Shown piece after piece: positions 15,963 to 26,501 of a DNA stretch of 64,000 nt. The stretch is from contig NC_014145.1 of assembly GCF_000253115.1 (NCBI RefSeq), positions 930,001 through 994,000 on the forward strand, given 5' to 3'. The notes beneath the pieces were generated by a model. It made no database searches. It worked only from the letters and a program-made list of their open reading frames with translations, and was not told the DNA's origin. The stretch's first letter is position 1. The number at the start of each line of letters is the position of its first letter. The stretch is from Thiomonas arsenitoxydans (lineage in GTDB: Bacteria; Pseudomonadota; Gammaproteobacteria; Burkholderiales; Burkholderiaceae_C). The position numbers were made by a program, and so were the translations under genes.

Positions 15963-16565
15963 CCAGCTGGAAGTGCTCCATTGCTGATGGGATTTCGCAT
16001 CCGTTCGAACCGAGGAACTTGCGGTCTGATTTGCGGGCAGACGGCGTGCTCTTCTGGTTCAATTAAATTGCGAGGTGTTGAGGCAAACTGCTGATTTGTA
16101 AATCGTCTAGGTCATTGAGGCATCTCCTGCTGTTGGGGATGTCATGTCTAGAAATGCGGTTTACTTAAACATTGCAGTCTTAACCTTAAATTCGCGGCTT
16201 TACCTTAAAAGTGCGGGGTGCGGTGTCATACGAGACCGCGGCGACGAATCTATGGGTGTTGCGAGTAGCGACAGTGGTCTGTCTGTGGGCGCGGAAACGG
16301 CCAAAAGCGAAGCCTCTTGTCAGAGCTCGCGTGCTTTTTGTCCGCTTGGTGCGGGGAAAGCGGTGGCCGGGTCCGCCTAGATAGCAATCTCCTCCCACCT
16401 TTGCGCCATCGTGCGCATCGCTAATGCGGGTTCATTTGCTCCTCTGCGGAAAGGCCGTGACTTCACCGCAGTTCTGCGTCTGCTCGGCGTGCTGCAATTG
16501 CCCGCCAAGCATGGCGTGGCCACCCCGATTAACCGGCACCCGAGCAGCGCAGATGGGCGGCAGGT
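15963..16565. other. 600-base stretch without a clear gene
   Basis: Only short unsupported frames are present. The part from 16160 to 16216 holds three imperfect direct repeats. The region separates the orphan gene from the dehydrogenase gene and may be a junction between acquired segments. Confidence 0.45.
16160..16216 (+). repeat. Three imperfect 18-bp direct repeats at about 20-bp spacing
   Basis: Copies start at 16160, 16180 and 16199 and follow the pattern TTTACCTTAAAnntGCGG. The second and third are the most alike (TTAACCTTAAATTCGCGG and TTTACCTTAAAAGTGCGG). The helical spacing points to a protein-binding array. Confidence 0.5.
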
Positions 16566-17456
16566 TCAGCGCAGCCCGCCCGCCTCGGCGCTGACCAGTT
16601 CAATGCCAGTCCAGTCAAGTGCCTGACGGCCTTTGGCCAAGCTGGCGAGCAGTCGCTCGTGCAACAAATCCGCCAGCGGCATGGGCAAAGTGACCTGTTC
16701 AGCCACGTCGCGCACCAGGCGCACGTCCTTCATGCCCAGCTCCAGCTTGAACCCAGCGGGCTCATACGCCCGTTTGGCCAGGATTTGAGAGTAGTTTTGA
16801 TATATCGGGCAGGCAAAAATGGTTTGTCCCAAAAAGCTGGCCAGGGCGCTGCGGTCAATACCGCTTTTTTCGACCAAAGCCAGCGCTTCGGCCATCGCTT
16901 CGACGGCGGACAGAATCAGAAAATTGCCGCTGAGCTTGACCACATTGGCCGACCCCGGGTCCTCCCCGAAATCATGGATGCCTTGCCCGAGCGCGTCCAG
17001 CACCGGCTTGGCCCGCACCTTCGCTTGCGACGAACCCGATTGCACTATCCACAGCTTCTTGGCCGCCGCTGCTTCCGGACGCCCGAAGACCGGGGCGCTG
17101 AGGAACAGGCTGCCCCGCTGGGCATGCTCGGCCGCCAGCTTGCGCGACGTCTCCGGCGAAACCGTGCTCATCGAGATGTGCAGGCCGCCCTGTCCCAGGG
17201 TATCTGCAACGCCATTCGGACCGAGGGTGACCGCTTCGAGGGCCGCATCATTGGCCACCATGGTGACGGCGATGCCCCCGGGGGAGACTGCTTGTGCTGC
17301 AGAGGCGGTAACCCTTGCGCCCGCTGCGGCCAAGGCCTCTGCACGTGCCGCATTGCGGTTGTAAACGGTCAACGGCATGCCGCTGGACAGCAGGTTCTGC
17401 GCCATTGGGGCCCCCATGCTGCCCAGGCCGATGAAAGCGATGGCGTCTGTGTGCAT
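16566..17456 (-). CDS. NAD(P)-dependent 3-hydroxyisobutyrate dehydrogenase-family oxidoreductase
   Basis: The 296-residue protein is a beta-hydroxyacid dehydrogenase. The N-terminal Rossmann fold begins IAFIGLGSMGAPMAQNLL, with the substrate-binding segment HISMSTVSPETSRKLA near residue 93 and the catalytic Lys in NVVKLSGNFL near residue 168. The C-terminal all-helical domain follows. The ATG at 17456 has GGAGA five bases upstream. Members reduce or oxidise small hydroxyacids such as 3-hydroxyisobutyrate, tartronate semialdehyde or glyoxylate; the substrate here cannot be told. It is divergent from a PaiB-like gene. Confidence 0.85.
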   Translation of the reverse strand: MHTDAIAFIGLGSMGAPMAQNLLSSGMPLTVYNRNAARAEALAAAGARVTASAAQAVSPGGIAVTMVANDAALEAVTLGPNGVADTLGQGGLHISMSTVSPETSRKLAAEHAQRGSLFLSAPVFGRPEAAAAKKLWIVQSGSSQAKVRAKPVLDALGQGIHDFGEDPGSANVVKLSGNFLILSAVEAMAEALALVEKSGIDRSALASFLGQTIFACPIYQNYSQILAKRAYEPAGFKLELGMKDVRLVRDVAEQVTLPMPLADLLHERLLASLAKGRQALDWTGIELVSAEAGGLR

Positions 17457-17611
17457 TGTGTTCTCCAGGAAGATTGAGAGGTAGAGTGCAGCCAGAGGAA
17501 ACAGGCTGCGCCGCGTGCATCGAGAATTGTGCGGCGCAAGAAAAAAACCTGTAGCGCCGCCGCTGTGCTCGGTACCGCTGTGTGACCCGTGACCTCACTA
17601 GAGCCCTGCCC

Positions 17612-18241
17612 ATGTACCTGCCCAAACACTTTGAACAATCCGACCCCGCTGAACTGCACGCCTTGATGCGCGGCCATCCGCTGGCGACCTTGGTCACCCT
17701 GGGCAGTGACGGACTGGACGCCAACCTCATCCCGCTGCTGCTCATTCAAGACGACGACAAAACCTTCCTGCGCGGCCATGTCGCCCGTGCCAATCCCTTA
17801 TGGAAACAAACTCCAGACGGCAGCGATGTGCTCGCCGTCTTTCGCGGGCCTGACGCCTATGTGAGCCCAAGCTGGTATCCGAGCAAAGCCGAGACCGGAA
17901 GAGTCGTGCCGACTTGGGCTTATGTCTCGGTGATGGCGCGAGGAGTGCTTCGCATCAAGGATGATGTGGTCTGGGTACGCGCGCTCGTCGAATCCCTTAC
18001 CACGCAGCACGAAGCCGCACGGGTTTCGCCTTGGGGCATGGCGGACGCGCCTGCCGATTACATCGACGCCATGCTCAAAGCCATTGTGGGCATCGACATC
18101 GAGGTCACCCAACTGCAAGGTAAGTGGAAGCTGTGCCAGGATGACGGTCAGCGGGATTGCGCTGGTGTGGCGGCTGGGCTTCGCGACCTCGGCACCCAGG
18201 ACGCAGTCGACATGGCTGACCTGGTCGAGCGAGGCACGTAA
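17612..18241 (+). CDS. PaiB-like FMN-binding protein, copy 1
   Basis: The 209-residue protein starts MYLPKHFEQSDPAELHALMR, the typical beginning of the PaiB family (FMN-binding split-barrel fold, first described as negative regulators in Bacillus). Conserved stretches are HPLATLVTLGSDGLDANLIP, GHVARANPLWKQ and SPSWYPSKAETGRVVPTWAY. The start at 17612 was chosen over an earlier GTG because family members begin at this Met. A clearly related copy lies at 51525-52163. Whether it regulates or acts as a flavin enzyme is unknown. It diverges from the dehydrogenase gene, with which it may be co-controlled. Confidence 0.88.
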   Translation: MYLPKHFEQSDPAELHALMRGHPLATLVTLGSDGLDANLIPLLLIQDDDKTFLRGHVARANPLWKQTPDGSDVLAVFRGPDAYVSPSWYPSKAETGRVVPTWAYVSVMARGVLRIKDDVVWVRALVESLTTQHEAARVSPWGMADAPADYIDAMLKAIVGIDIEVTQLQGKWKLCQDDGQRDCAGVAAGLRDLGTQDAVDMADLVERGT

Positions 18242-18619
18242 CCGCGTAACCCTGAACGCTGGGGCCGCAGTGGGCGTTACACGGTGACGCCGTTGCGGCA
18301 ATTGCATAGGTTCAAGCAAAGGCCACCTGGGCTGGTGGACAGACGGCGATGCCAGCATCGGAACGTGATGACCGCTTGGCATGGCTATCGAGCCCGTCGC
18401 GAGGTCGATAGTCGGTAGGTGGCTCATAGCATTGCGTCGGTGCTCAGCATGACAACGGCAGCACTCGCCAGCAGACAATCCAAAAGCTGGGTCACATTGC
18501 CGTTCTCATATCTCAACTGTTACCCGTAAACTCAGCTTGGAATTAAATGACCTTGCACGCAAACGGAGCCAACTCTAGTGGTTCCGAGTGGAACGGGGCA
18601 AAACAAATAGAAGGACACG
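18242..18619. other. Intergenic stretch upstream of the restriction operon
   Basis: About 380 bases without a gene. It must hold the promoter of hsdM, but no convincing -35/-10 pair or operator stands out. AGAAGGA just before 18620 is the hsdM ribosome binding site. Confidence 0.4.
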
Positions 18620-20200
18620 GTGTCAGTATCCGGCATGAACCAAGACCTAAAAAAAACCCTCTGGGCCACGGCAGACAAATTGCGTTCCAGCATGGACGCG
18701 GCCGAATACAAGCACATCGTTCTCGGCCTCATCTTCATCAAATACATCTCCGACGCATTCGATGAGCGCCGCGAGCAGCTCAAAGCCCAGTTCAACGACC
18801 CGGCTTCTGACCTCTACCTGCCCGATGCGGCAGACCAAGAGGCAGCGTTGGAGGAGCGCGATTACTACACGATGGCCAACGTCTTCTGGGTGCCCGAAGC
18901 CGCCCGGTGGGAGACACTGCGTGGTCAGGCCAAGTTCTGGGACATCGGCATCCGCATAGACCAGGCACTGGACGCCATCGAGGCCGATAACCCGCGCCTC
19001 AAGGGCATTCTGGACAAGCGCTTTGGTCGCGCCCAACTGGAACCCGGCAAGATGGGAGAGTTGGTGGACCTCGTTTCCACCATCGGCTTCGGCTCGGGCA
19101 CCCATGCCAAAGATGTGCTGGGGGAGGTCTACGAGTATTTCCTTGGACAGTTCGCCAGCGCTGAAGGCAAGAAGGGCGGGCAGTTCTACACCCCAGCCTC
19201 TGTCGTCAAGGTCTTGGTCGAAGTACTCGCGCCGCACAAGGGCAAAGTCTACGACCCCTGCTGCGGTTCGGGCGGCATGTTCGTACAGAGTGAGAAATTC
19301 ATCGAGAGCCACGGCGGACGCTTTGGCGACATCTCTATCTATGGTCAGGAGGCCAACCCCACGACCTGGCGCCTAGTCGCCATGAACTTGGCCATCCGGG
19401 GGATGGACTTCAACCTCGGCAAGGAACCCGCCGACACCTTCCACCGCGACCAGCACCCCGACCTCAAGGCCGACTATGTGTTGGCCAATCCCCCATTCAA
19501 CATCTCCGATTGGGGCGGGGACCGGCTACTGGATGACAAGCGCTGGCTCTATGGCACGCCCAACCCGAGCAATGCGAACTACGCCTGGCTGCAGCACATC
19601 CTCTGGCACCTGAACGCCAGCGGGCAAGCCGGCGTGGTGCTGGCCAATGGCAGCATGTCGTCCAACCAAAATAATGAAGGCGTCATCCGCAAGGCCATGG
19701 TCGAAGCCGACGTCGTGGAGGTAATGGTGGCGCTGCCGCCACAGCTCTTTTTCAACACCCAGATTCCAGCCTGCCTGTGGTTTCTCACCAAGAGCAAAAC
19801 CGCCCATGGCCGTGACCGCAGGGGAGAGGTGTTGTTCATCGATGCCCGCAAGCTGGGGCGCATGGAAGGCCGGGTGTTTCGAGTGTTCGACGATGAGGAT
19901 GTGGCCAAGATTGCCGACACGGTGCATCGCTGGCGGCAGGATGGTCAGCTCGAGGGCCAGGAGCCCTATGCCGATGTGCCAGGCTTCTGCCGCGCGGTGA
20001 AACTGACCGAGATTGCCGAACACGGCCATGTCCTCACGCCGGGGCGTTATGTCGGTGCCGAGGCTGTGGACGATGACGATGAGGCGTTCAGCGAGAAGAT
20101 GGAACGGCTGACGGCACAACTCTCTGAGCAGATGGCGAAAGGCGCGAAGCTGGATGCGGTGATTCGCGAGAAGCTGGGGGGGCTGGGGTATGCGGTCTGA
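18620..20200 (+). CDS. hsdM: Type I restriction-modification methyltransferase subunit HsdM
   Basis: The 526-residue N6-adenine methyltransferase begins with the helical HsdM N-terminal domain ([20 protein letters not shown]). The SAM-binding motif [10 protein letters not shown] is near residue 212 and the catalytic motif NPPFN near residue 291. A GTG start at 18620 has AAGGA four bases upstream; ATG 18635 is the alternative. The stop overlaps hsdS by 11 bases. With HsdS it methylates host DNA and with HsdR it restricts unmodified DNA. The length is typical of the family and the gene appears intact. Confidence 0.95.
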   Translation: MSVSGMNQDLKKTLWATADKLRSSMDAAEYKHIVLGLIFIKYISDAFDERREQLKAQFNDPASDLYLPDAADQEAALEERDYYTMANVFWVPEAARWETLRGQAKFWDIGIRIDQALDAIEADNPRLKGILDKRFGRAQLEPGKMGELVDLVSTIGFGSGTHAKDVLGEVYEYFLGQFASAEGKKGGQFYTPASVVKVLVEVLAPHKGKVYDPCCGSGGMFVQSEKFIESHGGRFGDISIYGQEANPTTWRLVAMNLAIRGMDFNLGKEPADTFHRDQHPDLKADYVLANPPFNISDWGGDRLLDDKRWLYGTPNPSNANYAWLQHILWHLNASGQAGVVLANGSMSSNQNNEGVIRKAMVEADVVEVMVALPPQLFFNTQIPACLWFLTKSKTAHGRDRRGEVLFIDARKLGRMEGRVFRVFDDEDVAKIADTVHRWRQDGQLEGQEPYADVPGFCRAVKLTEIAEHGHVLTPGRYVGAEAVDDDDEAFSEKMERLTAQLSEQMAKGAKLDAVIREKLGGLGYAV

Positions 20201-21413
20201 TTGGAGGCAATCCAATCTCGGCGAGTTTGTGCGTCTCCAGCGAGGGCATGACCTCACATCTTTAGAACAGCGACCGGGGAATGTGCCAGTCATGGGTTCA
20301 GCTGGCCCCAATGGCACCCACGACGTTGCGCGTGCAACTGGTCCTGGCGTTGTCATCGGTCGCAGCGGTGCATCGATAGGGCGCGTGCACTTCTCCTCAA
20401 GTGACTACTGGCCACACAACACGTGTTTGTATGTCACAGACTTCTGCGGAAACAACCCACGTTTTGCGTATTACCTGTTGAGTACGCTTGACCTCGCGAA
20501 GTACAACTCCGGCAGCGCGCAACCGTCCTTGAATCGGAACTTCATTTATTCAATGCCGGTGGAAATTCCAGGGCGCCGCGAGCAGGACGAAATCGTTGAA
20601 GTGCTGCAGACAATCGACGACCGCATCGACCTCCTGCGCCAAACCAACGCCACCCTTGAAGCCATCGCCCAGGCGCTGTTCAAGAGCTGGTTTGTCGACT
20701 TCGACCCGGTGCGCGCGAAGGCCGAGGGACGAGAGCCCGAAGGCATGGATGCAGAGACGGCGGCGTTGTTTCCGAGTGAGTTTGAGGAATCGGAGCTGGG
20801 GGCGATTCCGAAGGGGTGGCGGGTTGGCGCCTTGGATTCGTTTGCCACGTACCTAAATGGCCTCGCCCTGCAGAAGTACCCGCCAGAAAGTGCGGAGGAG
20901 TACCTGCCGGTCATCAAGATTGCACAGCTTCGCGCCGGGCACACGAACAGTGCCGATAAGGCCAGCGCGCAGCTGAAGCCCGAGTACATCGTTCGGGATG
21001 GCGATGTCCTCTTCTCATGGTCTGGTTCGCTTGAGGTGGAACTATGGTGTGGCGGAGTTGGCGCCTTGAACCAACATTTGTTTAAAGTGACGTCCTGCAA
21101 GGTGCCAAAGTGGTTCTACTACCTGGCAACCAAGCATTTCCTCCCCGGGTTTCGTGACATTGCAGCCCACAAGGCGACGACGATGGGGCATATCCAGCGG
21201 AGGCACTTGGCAGAGGCTCGCTTGGCCATGCCCGCACTGGCAGTCTTGGACGAACTATCGCCGTTAATGGGGCCATTACTGGACCGACGTGTGAATGGAG
21301 GGCTGCAGGCGCGGGAGTTGGTTGCCATCCGCGACTCCCTTCTGCCCCGTCTCATCTCCGGCAAGTTGCCGGTCAAGGAGGCAAGAGACCAAATCGATGA
21401 GGCTTTGCAATGA
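20190..21413 (+). CDS. hsdS: Type I restriction-modification specificity subunit HsdS
   Basis: The 407-residue protein has two target recognition domains (about residues 1-130 and 205-370) separated by a central conserved region. That region contains the family signature [20 protein letters not shown] followed by a LGAIPKGW turn, the usual start of the second half. The end has SGKLPVKEA. Each recognition domain reads one half of a split target; the target itself cannot be read from sequence. The gene overlaps hsdM at its start and the next gene by ATGA at its end. Confidence 0.93.
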   Translation: MRSDWRQSNLGEFVRLQRGHDLTSLEQRPGNVPVMGSAGPNGTHDVARATGPGVVIGRSGASIGRVHFSSSDYWPHNTCLYVTDFCGNNPRFAYYLLSTLDLAKYNSGSAQPSLNRNFIYSMPVEIPGRREQDEIVEVLQTIDDRIDLLRQTNATLEAIAQALFKSWFVDFDPVRAKAEGREPEGMDAETAALFPSEFEESELGAIPKGWRVGALDSFATYLNGLALQKYPPESAEEYLPVIKIAQLRAGHTNSADKASAQLKPEYIVRDGDVLFSWSGSLEVELWCGGVGALNQHLFKVTSCKVPKWFYYLATKHFLPGFRDIAAHKATTMGHIQRRHLAEARLAMPALAVLDELSPLMGPLLDRRVNGGLQARELVAIRDSLLPRLISGKLPVKEARDQIDEALQ

Positions 21414-22024
21414 GCATCGACTGGACAGGTGTATCCGCAATCGCGACGGGCACAGCGGCTCTTGGAACATTCGTGGCGGCGGCGGTAACGGGTTGGATGG
21501 CATTGATGACCCGTAAATCAATACGTCAGACCCAAGAGCACCATCGAGATGTCTTTCGACCGTTGGTCGTCTGGATGCCTTACGACGGCATTGACCCTCA
21601 AGACCGCAAGGGTCTTATCGAATTCAAGGGAGCGGGCGACGGAAATGAAGCCCATGCGCTGTGGTTGCATGGAACGCTTCAGAACGTCGGCGTAGGGCCA
21701 GCACTGAATCTTCGCTTACAACTGGCAGTGATGAACCGTTACGATATTAGAGCAGCCTGTGAGCTCTCCCCAATGAAGGCCAGCGAGCTGAGACAAGGTC
21801 CGAAGAGTAGCCCCGGAGGGCAATGTCCCCTGAAGGTACCGGTGCAACTATCCCAGAGATTCAATGACACCGATTTTCAGATGGCCCCAAATGGTCCCTG
21901 GTCCATCCATCTGGAATATGAAGACGTCTTTGGACAACGCTTCCGCACTTGCCATGCGTCCAGCCGACATGCTCCCTGGACGATGACCGAAGTTTACAGG
22001 GACGAGCACTGGGTGCGGGCATGA
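21410..22024 (+). CDS. Membrane-anchored hypothetical protein inside the hsd operon
   Basis: The 204-residue protein overlaps hsdS and hsdR by ATGA on both sides, so it is translationally coupled within the restriction operon. The N-terminus has one hydrophobic segment ([20 protein letters not shown], residues ~9-28) followed by a basic helix ([11 protein letters not shown]). The rest is predicted soluble: a beta-rich domain with [18 protein letters not shown] and [17 protein letters not shown], a pattern seen in membrane-attached proteins with an Ig-like domain. No known catalytic motif is found. It could localise or regulate the restriction complex, or be a separate defence factor. Confidence 0.75.
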   Translation: MSIDWTGVSAIATGTAALGTFVAAAVTGWMALMTRKSIRQTQEHHRDVFRPLVVWMPYDGIDPQDRKGLIEFKGAGDGNEAHALWLHGTLQNVGVGPALNLRLQLAVMNRYDIRAACELSPMKASELRQGPKSSPGGQCPLKVPVQLSQRFNDTDFQMAPNGPWSIHLEYEDVFGQRFRTCHASSRHAPWTMTEVYRDEHWVRA

Positions 22025-25000
22025 GCATCCTCAACGAAGACCACCTCGAACAAGCCACACTCCAGTGGCTCTCTGCCCTTGGCTGGCAAACCGCCCACGG
22101 CCCCGACATCTCTCCACCTGACGCCAAGACCCACGGGACCGAACGCGACACTTACCGCCAAGTCTGCCTGTCGCATCGGATTGAGGCCGCCATTCAACGC
22201 CTCAATCCTGGCATCCCCTCCACGGCGCAAGTCGAGGCCCTCCGCCAAGTCCTGAGCCCGAACACTCCCGGCCTCATCGCCGCCAACCGCCAGTTCCACC
22301 GCTGGCTCGTCGAAGGTGTCCCAGTCGAATATCAGAAGGACGGAGAAACCCGTGGCGACCGTGTACGGCTCATCGACTTCAGCGACGTTGGGCGAAACGA
22401 CTGGCTTGCAGTCAACCAGTTTTCCATCCAGGGTCCAAAACACACCCGCCGTCCCGACGTCATCCTGTTCATCAACGGCCTGCCCCTAGTCACGCTGGAG
22501 CTCAAGAACCCCGGCGACGAGAACGCCGACATCTGGGGCGCATTCAACCAGCTCCAAGCCTACAAAGAGGATATCCCTGACCTGTTTGTCTACAACGAGT
22601 TGCTGGTCATCACCGACGGCATTTCCGCTCGTCTGGGTTCGCTCACCGCGAACCGCGAGCGATTCATGGCCTGGCGCACGATTGATGGTCACGCCACCGA
22701 CCCGCTTGGGCCCATGCGTGAGCTGGAAACCTTGGTCCACGGGGCCTTCGACCGTAAGACGCTGCTCGATTACCTGCAGCACTTCATCCTGTTCGAGGAC
22801 GATGGCGGCCTGGTCAAGAAGGTTGCCGGCTACCACCAATTCCACGCCGTGCGCGCGGTGGTCGAGAGCGTGCTGAAAGCCAGCGCCCCCGGTGGCTCAC
22901 GCAAGGGCGGGGTGGTCTGGCACACCCAGGGGGCGGGCAAAAGCATCGAGATGACCTGTCTGGGGGGCATGCTGATGCAGAACCCGCAGATGGGCAACCC
23001 AACCCTGCTGGTCGTCACCGACCGCAATGACCTGGACAACCAGTTGTTCGGCGTGTTCGCCGGCGCTACCGAGCTCCTCCATGAAACCCCGGTGCAGGCC
23101 GACACCCGCCCCCGCCTGCGAGAACTGCTGGGCAACCGCCCCAGCGGTGGCATCGTGTTCACCACCATCCAAAAGTTCGCACCAGGGGAGGACGAAGACA
23201 CGTTCCCGGTGCTGTCTGAGCGCAGCAATATCGTCGTCGTTTGCGACGAAGCCCACCGCAGCCAGTACGGATTCAGCGCCGATATCAAAAAAGACGGCAA
23301 AGTCACCTATGGCTACGCGCAATATCTGCGCGATGCCTTGCCCCAGGCTACCTTTGTCGCCTTTACCGGCACGCCGGTCTCGCTCGAAGACCGCGACACC
23401 CGTGCGGTGTTCGGCGACTACGTCCACATCTATGACGTCGAGCAGGCGGTCAAGGATGGCGCCACTGTGCCCATTTACTATGAATCCCGCCTTGCCAAGC
23501 TGGAACTCAGCGAGGAGAGCTCCACGCTCCTGGACGGCGACATCGACGAGTTGACCGAGGACGAAGAGGACGATGCCAGCAAGGCGGCCAAGCTGCGCCG
23601 CTGGGCTGCGCTGGAAAAACTCGTTGGCGCACCGCCCCGGATTCAGAAGGTGGCCGCCGATATCGTGGAGCACTTCGAAAACCGCCTTGCCGCCCTGGAC
23701 GGTAAGGCCATGGTGGTCGGCATGAGCCGCGAGATTTGCGTCCATCTCTACGATGCCCTCGTCGCCCTGCGGCCGGAATGGCACGACCCCGACCCTGACA
23801 AGGGCGCCATCAAAATCATCATGACGGGTTCGGCCTCGGATAAACCGATGCTCAAGCCGCACATCTACACCAAAGAGGTCAAGAAACGTCTGGAGCGGCG
23901 GTACAAAGACCCCGCCGACCCGTTCAAGTTGGTCATCGTGCGCGATATGTGGCTCACCGGCTTTGACGCGCCATGTATGCACACGATGTACATCGACAAG
24001 CCCATGCGCGGCCACAGCCTGATGCAGGCCATCGCCCGGGTGAACCGTGTGTTCAAGGACAAGCCCGGCGGCCTGGTGGTCGACTACATCGGCATTGCCA
24101 ACGAACTCAAGGCCGCCCTGAAGGACTACACCTTGGCCCATGGCAAAGGCCGGCCGACCATCGACACGCACGAGGCCCTGCGCTTGCTGCTGGAGAAGAT
24201 GGAGGTCCTTCACGGCATCCTGCACGGCTGCGACTATGCGGACTTCCGCGCCCAGGCTTGGCAGTTGCTGCCCAAGGTAGCCAACCATATCCTGGGCCAG
24301 GATGATGGCAAGAAGCGCTTTGCCGATGCCGTGCTCTCCGCAAGCAAAGCCTTTGCCTTGTGCTGCACGCTCGACGAAGCTCTGGAGCATCGCGACGAGC
24401 TTGCCTTCCTGCAGGCAGTCAAGGCGGCCCTGACCAAGCACACCACCCAGGACAAGAAACTCAGCGACGAGCAGAAGGAACACGCACTCCGGCAAATTCT
24501 CAGCAAGGCCGTGGTCAGCGCCGAGGTCGTCGACATCTTCCAGGCCGCAGGGCTGAACAAGCCAGACATCGGCATTCTGTCGGACGAGTTTCTGGACGAT
24601 GTGCGGCACATGAAGGAGCGCAACCTGGCGGTCGAGCTGCTTGAGCGTCTGCTCAAGGATGACATCAAAACTCGCTTCAAGACCAATGTCGTCAAGGCGG
24701 CCAAGTACTCCGAGCTGTTGCAGGAAAGCCTCAAGCGCTACCAAAACCGCGCGATTGAAACCGCGCAGGTCATCGAAGAACTCATCGCCATGGCCAAGCA
24801 ATTCCACGAGGAGGCCATTAAAGGCGCTGCGTTGGGGCTAAGCCCTGACGAGAGGGCGTTCTACGACGCTTTGGCTGCCAATGAGTCGGCGGTGCGGGAA
24901 CTGGGCGACGAGACTCTGAAGAAGATTGCGGTCGAGTTGACGCTGAAACTGCGTAACTCGGTAACCGTGGACTGGTCGGTGAGAGATTCGGTGCGCGCCA

Positions 25001-25122
25001 GCCTGCGGGTGATGGTCAAGACGTTGTTACGGCGTTACAAGTATCCGCCGGATAAACAGGAAGAGGCGACTGAGACGGTGCTCCGGCAGGCAGAGATGCT
25101 GTCGGCGGAGTGGGTGGCATGA
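22021..25122 (+). CDS. hsdR: Type I restriction endonuclease subunit HsdR
   Basis: The 1033-residue motor-nuclease subunit starts at ATG 22021, overlapping the previous stop by ATGA. An N-terminal PD-(D/E)XK nuclease is shown by [15 protein letters not shown] near residue 160. The superfamily 2 translocase follows, with Walker A (QGAGKS) near residue 303, a DEAH box ([12 protein letters not shown]) near 408, motif III FTGTPV near 447 and late helicase motifs around IARVNRVF. A long helical C-terminus ends the protein. It restricts DNA unmodified at the HsdS target. No frameshift or truncation is seen, so the system should be active. Confidence 0.95.
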   Translation: MSILNEDHLEQATLQWLSALGWQTAHGPDISPPDAKTHGTERDTYRQVCLSHRIEAAIQRLNPGIPSTAQVEALRQVLSPNTPGLIAANRQFHRWLVEGVPVEYQKDGETRGDRVRLIDFSDVGRNDWLAVNQFSIQGPKHTRRPDVILFINGLPLVTLELKNPGDENADIWGAFNQLQAYKEDIPDLFVYNELLVITDGISARLGSLTANRERFMAWRTIDGHATDPLGPMRELETLVHGAFDRKTLLDYLQHFILFEDDGGLVKKVAGYHQFHAVRAVVESVLKASAPGGSRKGGVVWHTQGAGKSIEMTCLGGMLMQNPQMGNPTLLVVTDRNDLDNQLFGVFAGATELLHETPVQADTRPRLRELLGNRPSGGIVFTTIQKFAPGEDEDTFPVLSERSNIVVVCDEAHRSQYGFSADIKKDGKVTYGYAQYLRDALPQATFVAFTGTPVSLEDRDTRAVFGDYVHIYDVEQAVKDGATVPIYYESRLAKLELSEESSTLLDGDIDELTEDEEDDASKAAKLRRWAALEKLVGAPPRIQKVAADIVEHFENRLAALDGKAMVVGMSREICVHLYDALVALRPEWHDPDPDKGAIKIIMTGSASDKPMLKPHIYTKEVKKRLERRYKDPADPFKLVIVRDMWLTGFDAPCMHTMYIDKPMRGHSLMQAIARVNRVFKDKPGGLVVDYIGIANELKAALKDYTLAHGKGRPTIDTHEALRLLLEKMEVLHGILHGCDYADFRAQAWQLLPKVANHILGQDDGKKRFADAVLSASKAFALCCTLDEALEHRDELAFLQAVKAALTKHTTQDKKLSDEQKEHALRQILSKAVVSAEVVDIFQAAGLNKPDIGILSDEFLDDVRHMKERNLAVELLERLLKDDIKTRFKTNVVKAAKYSELLQESLKRYQNRAIETAQVIEELIAMAKQFHEEAIKGAALGLSPDERAFYDALAANESAVRELGDETLKKIAVELTLKLRNSVTVDWSVRDSVRASLRVMVKTLLRRYKYPPDKQEEATETVLRQAEMLSAEWVA

Positions 25123-25361
25123 GACCGGACGGATGAAACCTTGCTAAGACAGGCTTAACTCGCGCGATTTTTAGGACTTCATGACCGGCATCATCATTGA
25201 CCGCCAGGATAGGCTCAAGGCCAACACAGCTGCCTAAAGACGAGCAGGCGCGTTTGGCCACGGATGGGATGTTCGCAAGGCCGGCGGGTCGCCGCTTTCA
25301 GCCGCGCAAGGCGGCTCGACCACTGCTACTAGCCAGAGCGTCAGACGAGGCTGAATTCTGG
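25123..25361. other. Short gene-free stretch after hsdR
   Basis: Nothing is recognised here between hsdR and the terminator of the convergent DUF927 gene. Confidence 0.4.
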
Positions 25362-25393
25362 GCAAAAAAAAGCGCGGTGTTTCCACCGCGCTT
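25362..25393 (-). terminator. Terminator of the original DUF927 gene
   Basis: On the minus strand AAGCGCGGTG pairs with CACCGCGCTT across a 4-base loop, followed by eight T. It lies 38 bases after the stop codon of the separated DUF927 3' end. Confidence 0.85.
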
Positions 25394-25431
25394 CGCTAAC
25401 GTACTTGGCACCCAGACTGCCCCGTGAGACC

Positions 25432-25485
25432 TTATGCTGCGTCAGGTTCCGGAAAATCGTACGAATCCTTTACCGGCTCCAAAAC
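25432..25485 (-). pseudogene. Severed 3' end of the DUF927 gene
   Basis: On the minus strand, the 9 bases GTTTTGGAG next to the IS (VLE in frame) are followed by codons for PVKDSYDFPEPDAA and a TAA. Joining this to the DUF927 gene at 28130 across the IS restores a continuous reading frame of 591 residues, so this is the original end of that gene. Confidence 0.85.
25477..25485. repeat. Left copy of the 9-bp target duplication of the IS21 element
   Basis: CTCCAAAAC immediately precedes the IS end TGTTCG and is repeated exactly at 28130-28138 after the other end. Confidence 0.85.
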
Positions 25486-25682
25486 TGTTCGTGCCGATGG
25501 AATTTTGACCCACCGTGCCGATTCAATTTTGACCCGGGGTCTAAGGCCGACTGCGTCGCAGTCGGGTGTGGATAAGTCTACGGTTTTTGCGTGGGGTTGG
25601 CTCCTGGTGGGTGGGTTTGGATCCTTGGGGCAAGCTGCGTCGGGCGTAGCCCAGAGCGGCTTGCCCCAAGGGCTTGTGGGGG

Positions 25683-26501
25683 TCAAAGCGGTGTCTCGGG
25701 CTCAGCGGGCTGGGGTGCCTGTGCTGTGCCCGAACGCCTTTGCTCCCGCGCCTTGATGCGGGTCTTGGCGGTTTCCGTGCTGTGACGGAAGCGGTAGCTC
25801 TCGTTCCCGGTTTCCAGAATGTGGCAGTGGTGTGTGAGCCGGTCGAGCAAGGCGGTGGTCATCTTCGCATCGATGAACACGCTGGACCACTCGCCGAAGG
25901 CCAGATTGGTCGTGATCAGCACGCTGGTGTGCTCGTAGAGCTTGGACAGCAGATGGAACAACAAAGCCCCGCCCGCCTGACTGAAGGGCAGATACCCCAG
26001 CTCATCGAGAATGACCAAGTCCATACGCAAGAGGCTTGCCGCAATCCGCCCGGCTTTGCCCTGCGCCTTCTCCTGCTCCAGCGCGTTGACCAGATCGACG
26101 GTGGAGTAAAACCGCACCCGCTTGCCGTGCTGCGTGATGCCCGCCACGCCGATGGCCGTGCCCAGATGGCTCTTTCCCGTGCCGGGCCCGCCCACCAGCA
26201 CGACGTTGTGCGCGGCTTCGGTAAAGGCCATGCTGGCGAGTTGCCCCACCAGCGTGCGATCAACCCTTGAGGCATCAAAGTCAAACCCCGCTAGATCGCG
26301 GTGCACCGGGAAGCGGGCCGAGAGGATTTGATGGCGTACCGAGCGCACGGCGCGATCTTCCTGCTCGGCCTGCAGCAAATGCTCGACGAGCCACTGCGCG
26401 GCATCCAGCCTGGCGTTCGTCCCCAGACCTTGCAAATCGGCCCAGGCGCCGGCCATGCCGTGCAGCCGCAACGCCTTGAGTTCCGCAATGACCTCACGCA
26501 T
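25683..26501 (-). CDS. istB: IS21 helper ATPase IstB
   Basis: The 272-residue AAA+ ATPase has Walker [11 protein letters not shown] near residue 105 and Walker [13 protein letters not shown] near residue 165, the standard IstB pattern. It helps the transposase choose and bind target DNA. It overlaps istA by 8 bases (ATGCGTGA). The last ~30 residues are Pro/Ala-rich and differ from shorter IstB proteins. Confidence 0.95.
   Translation of the reverse strand: MREVIAELKALRLHGMAGAWADLQGLGTNARLDAAQWLVEHLLQAEQEDRAVRSVRHQILSARFPVHRDLAGFDFDASRVDRTLVGQLASMAFTEAAHNVVLVGGPGTGKSHLGTAIGVAGITQHGKRVRFYSTVDLVNALEQEKAQGKAGRIAASLLRMDLVILDELGYLPFSQAGGALLFHLLSKLYEHTSVLITTNLAFGEWSSVFIDAKMTTALLDRLTHHCHILETGNESYRFRHSTETAKTRIKAREQRRSGTAQAPQPAEPETPL

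Noticed and set aside
22897..24807. 636-codon minus-strand frame opposite hsdR
   Set aside because: It is a mirror frame of a G+C-rich gene with all HsdR motifs on the other strand.
25504..25540. Tandem ATTTTGACCC repeats, first thought to be a CRISPR-like array
   Set aside because: They belong to the internal end repeats of the IS21 element and appear inverted at the other end.
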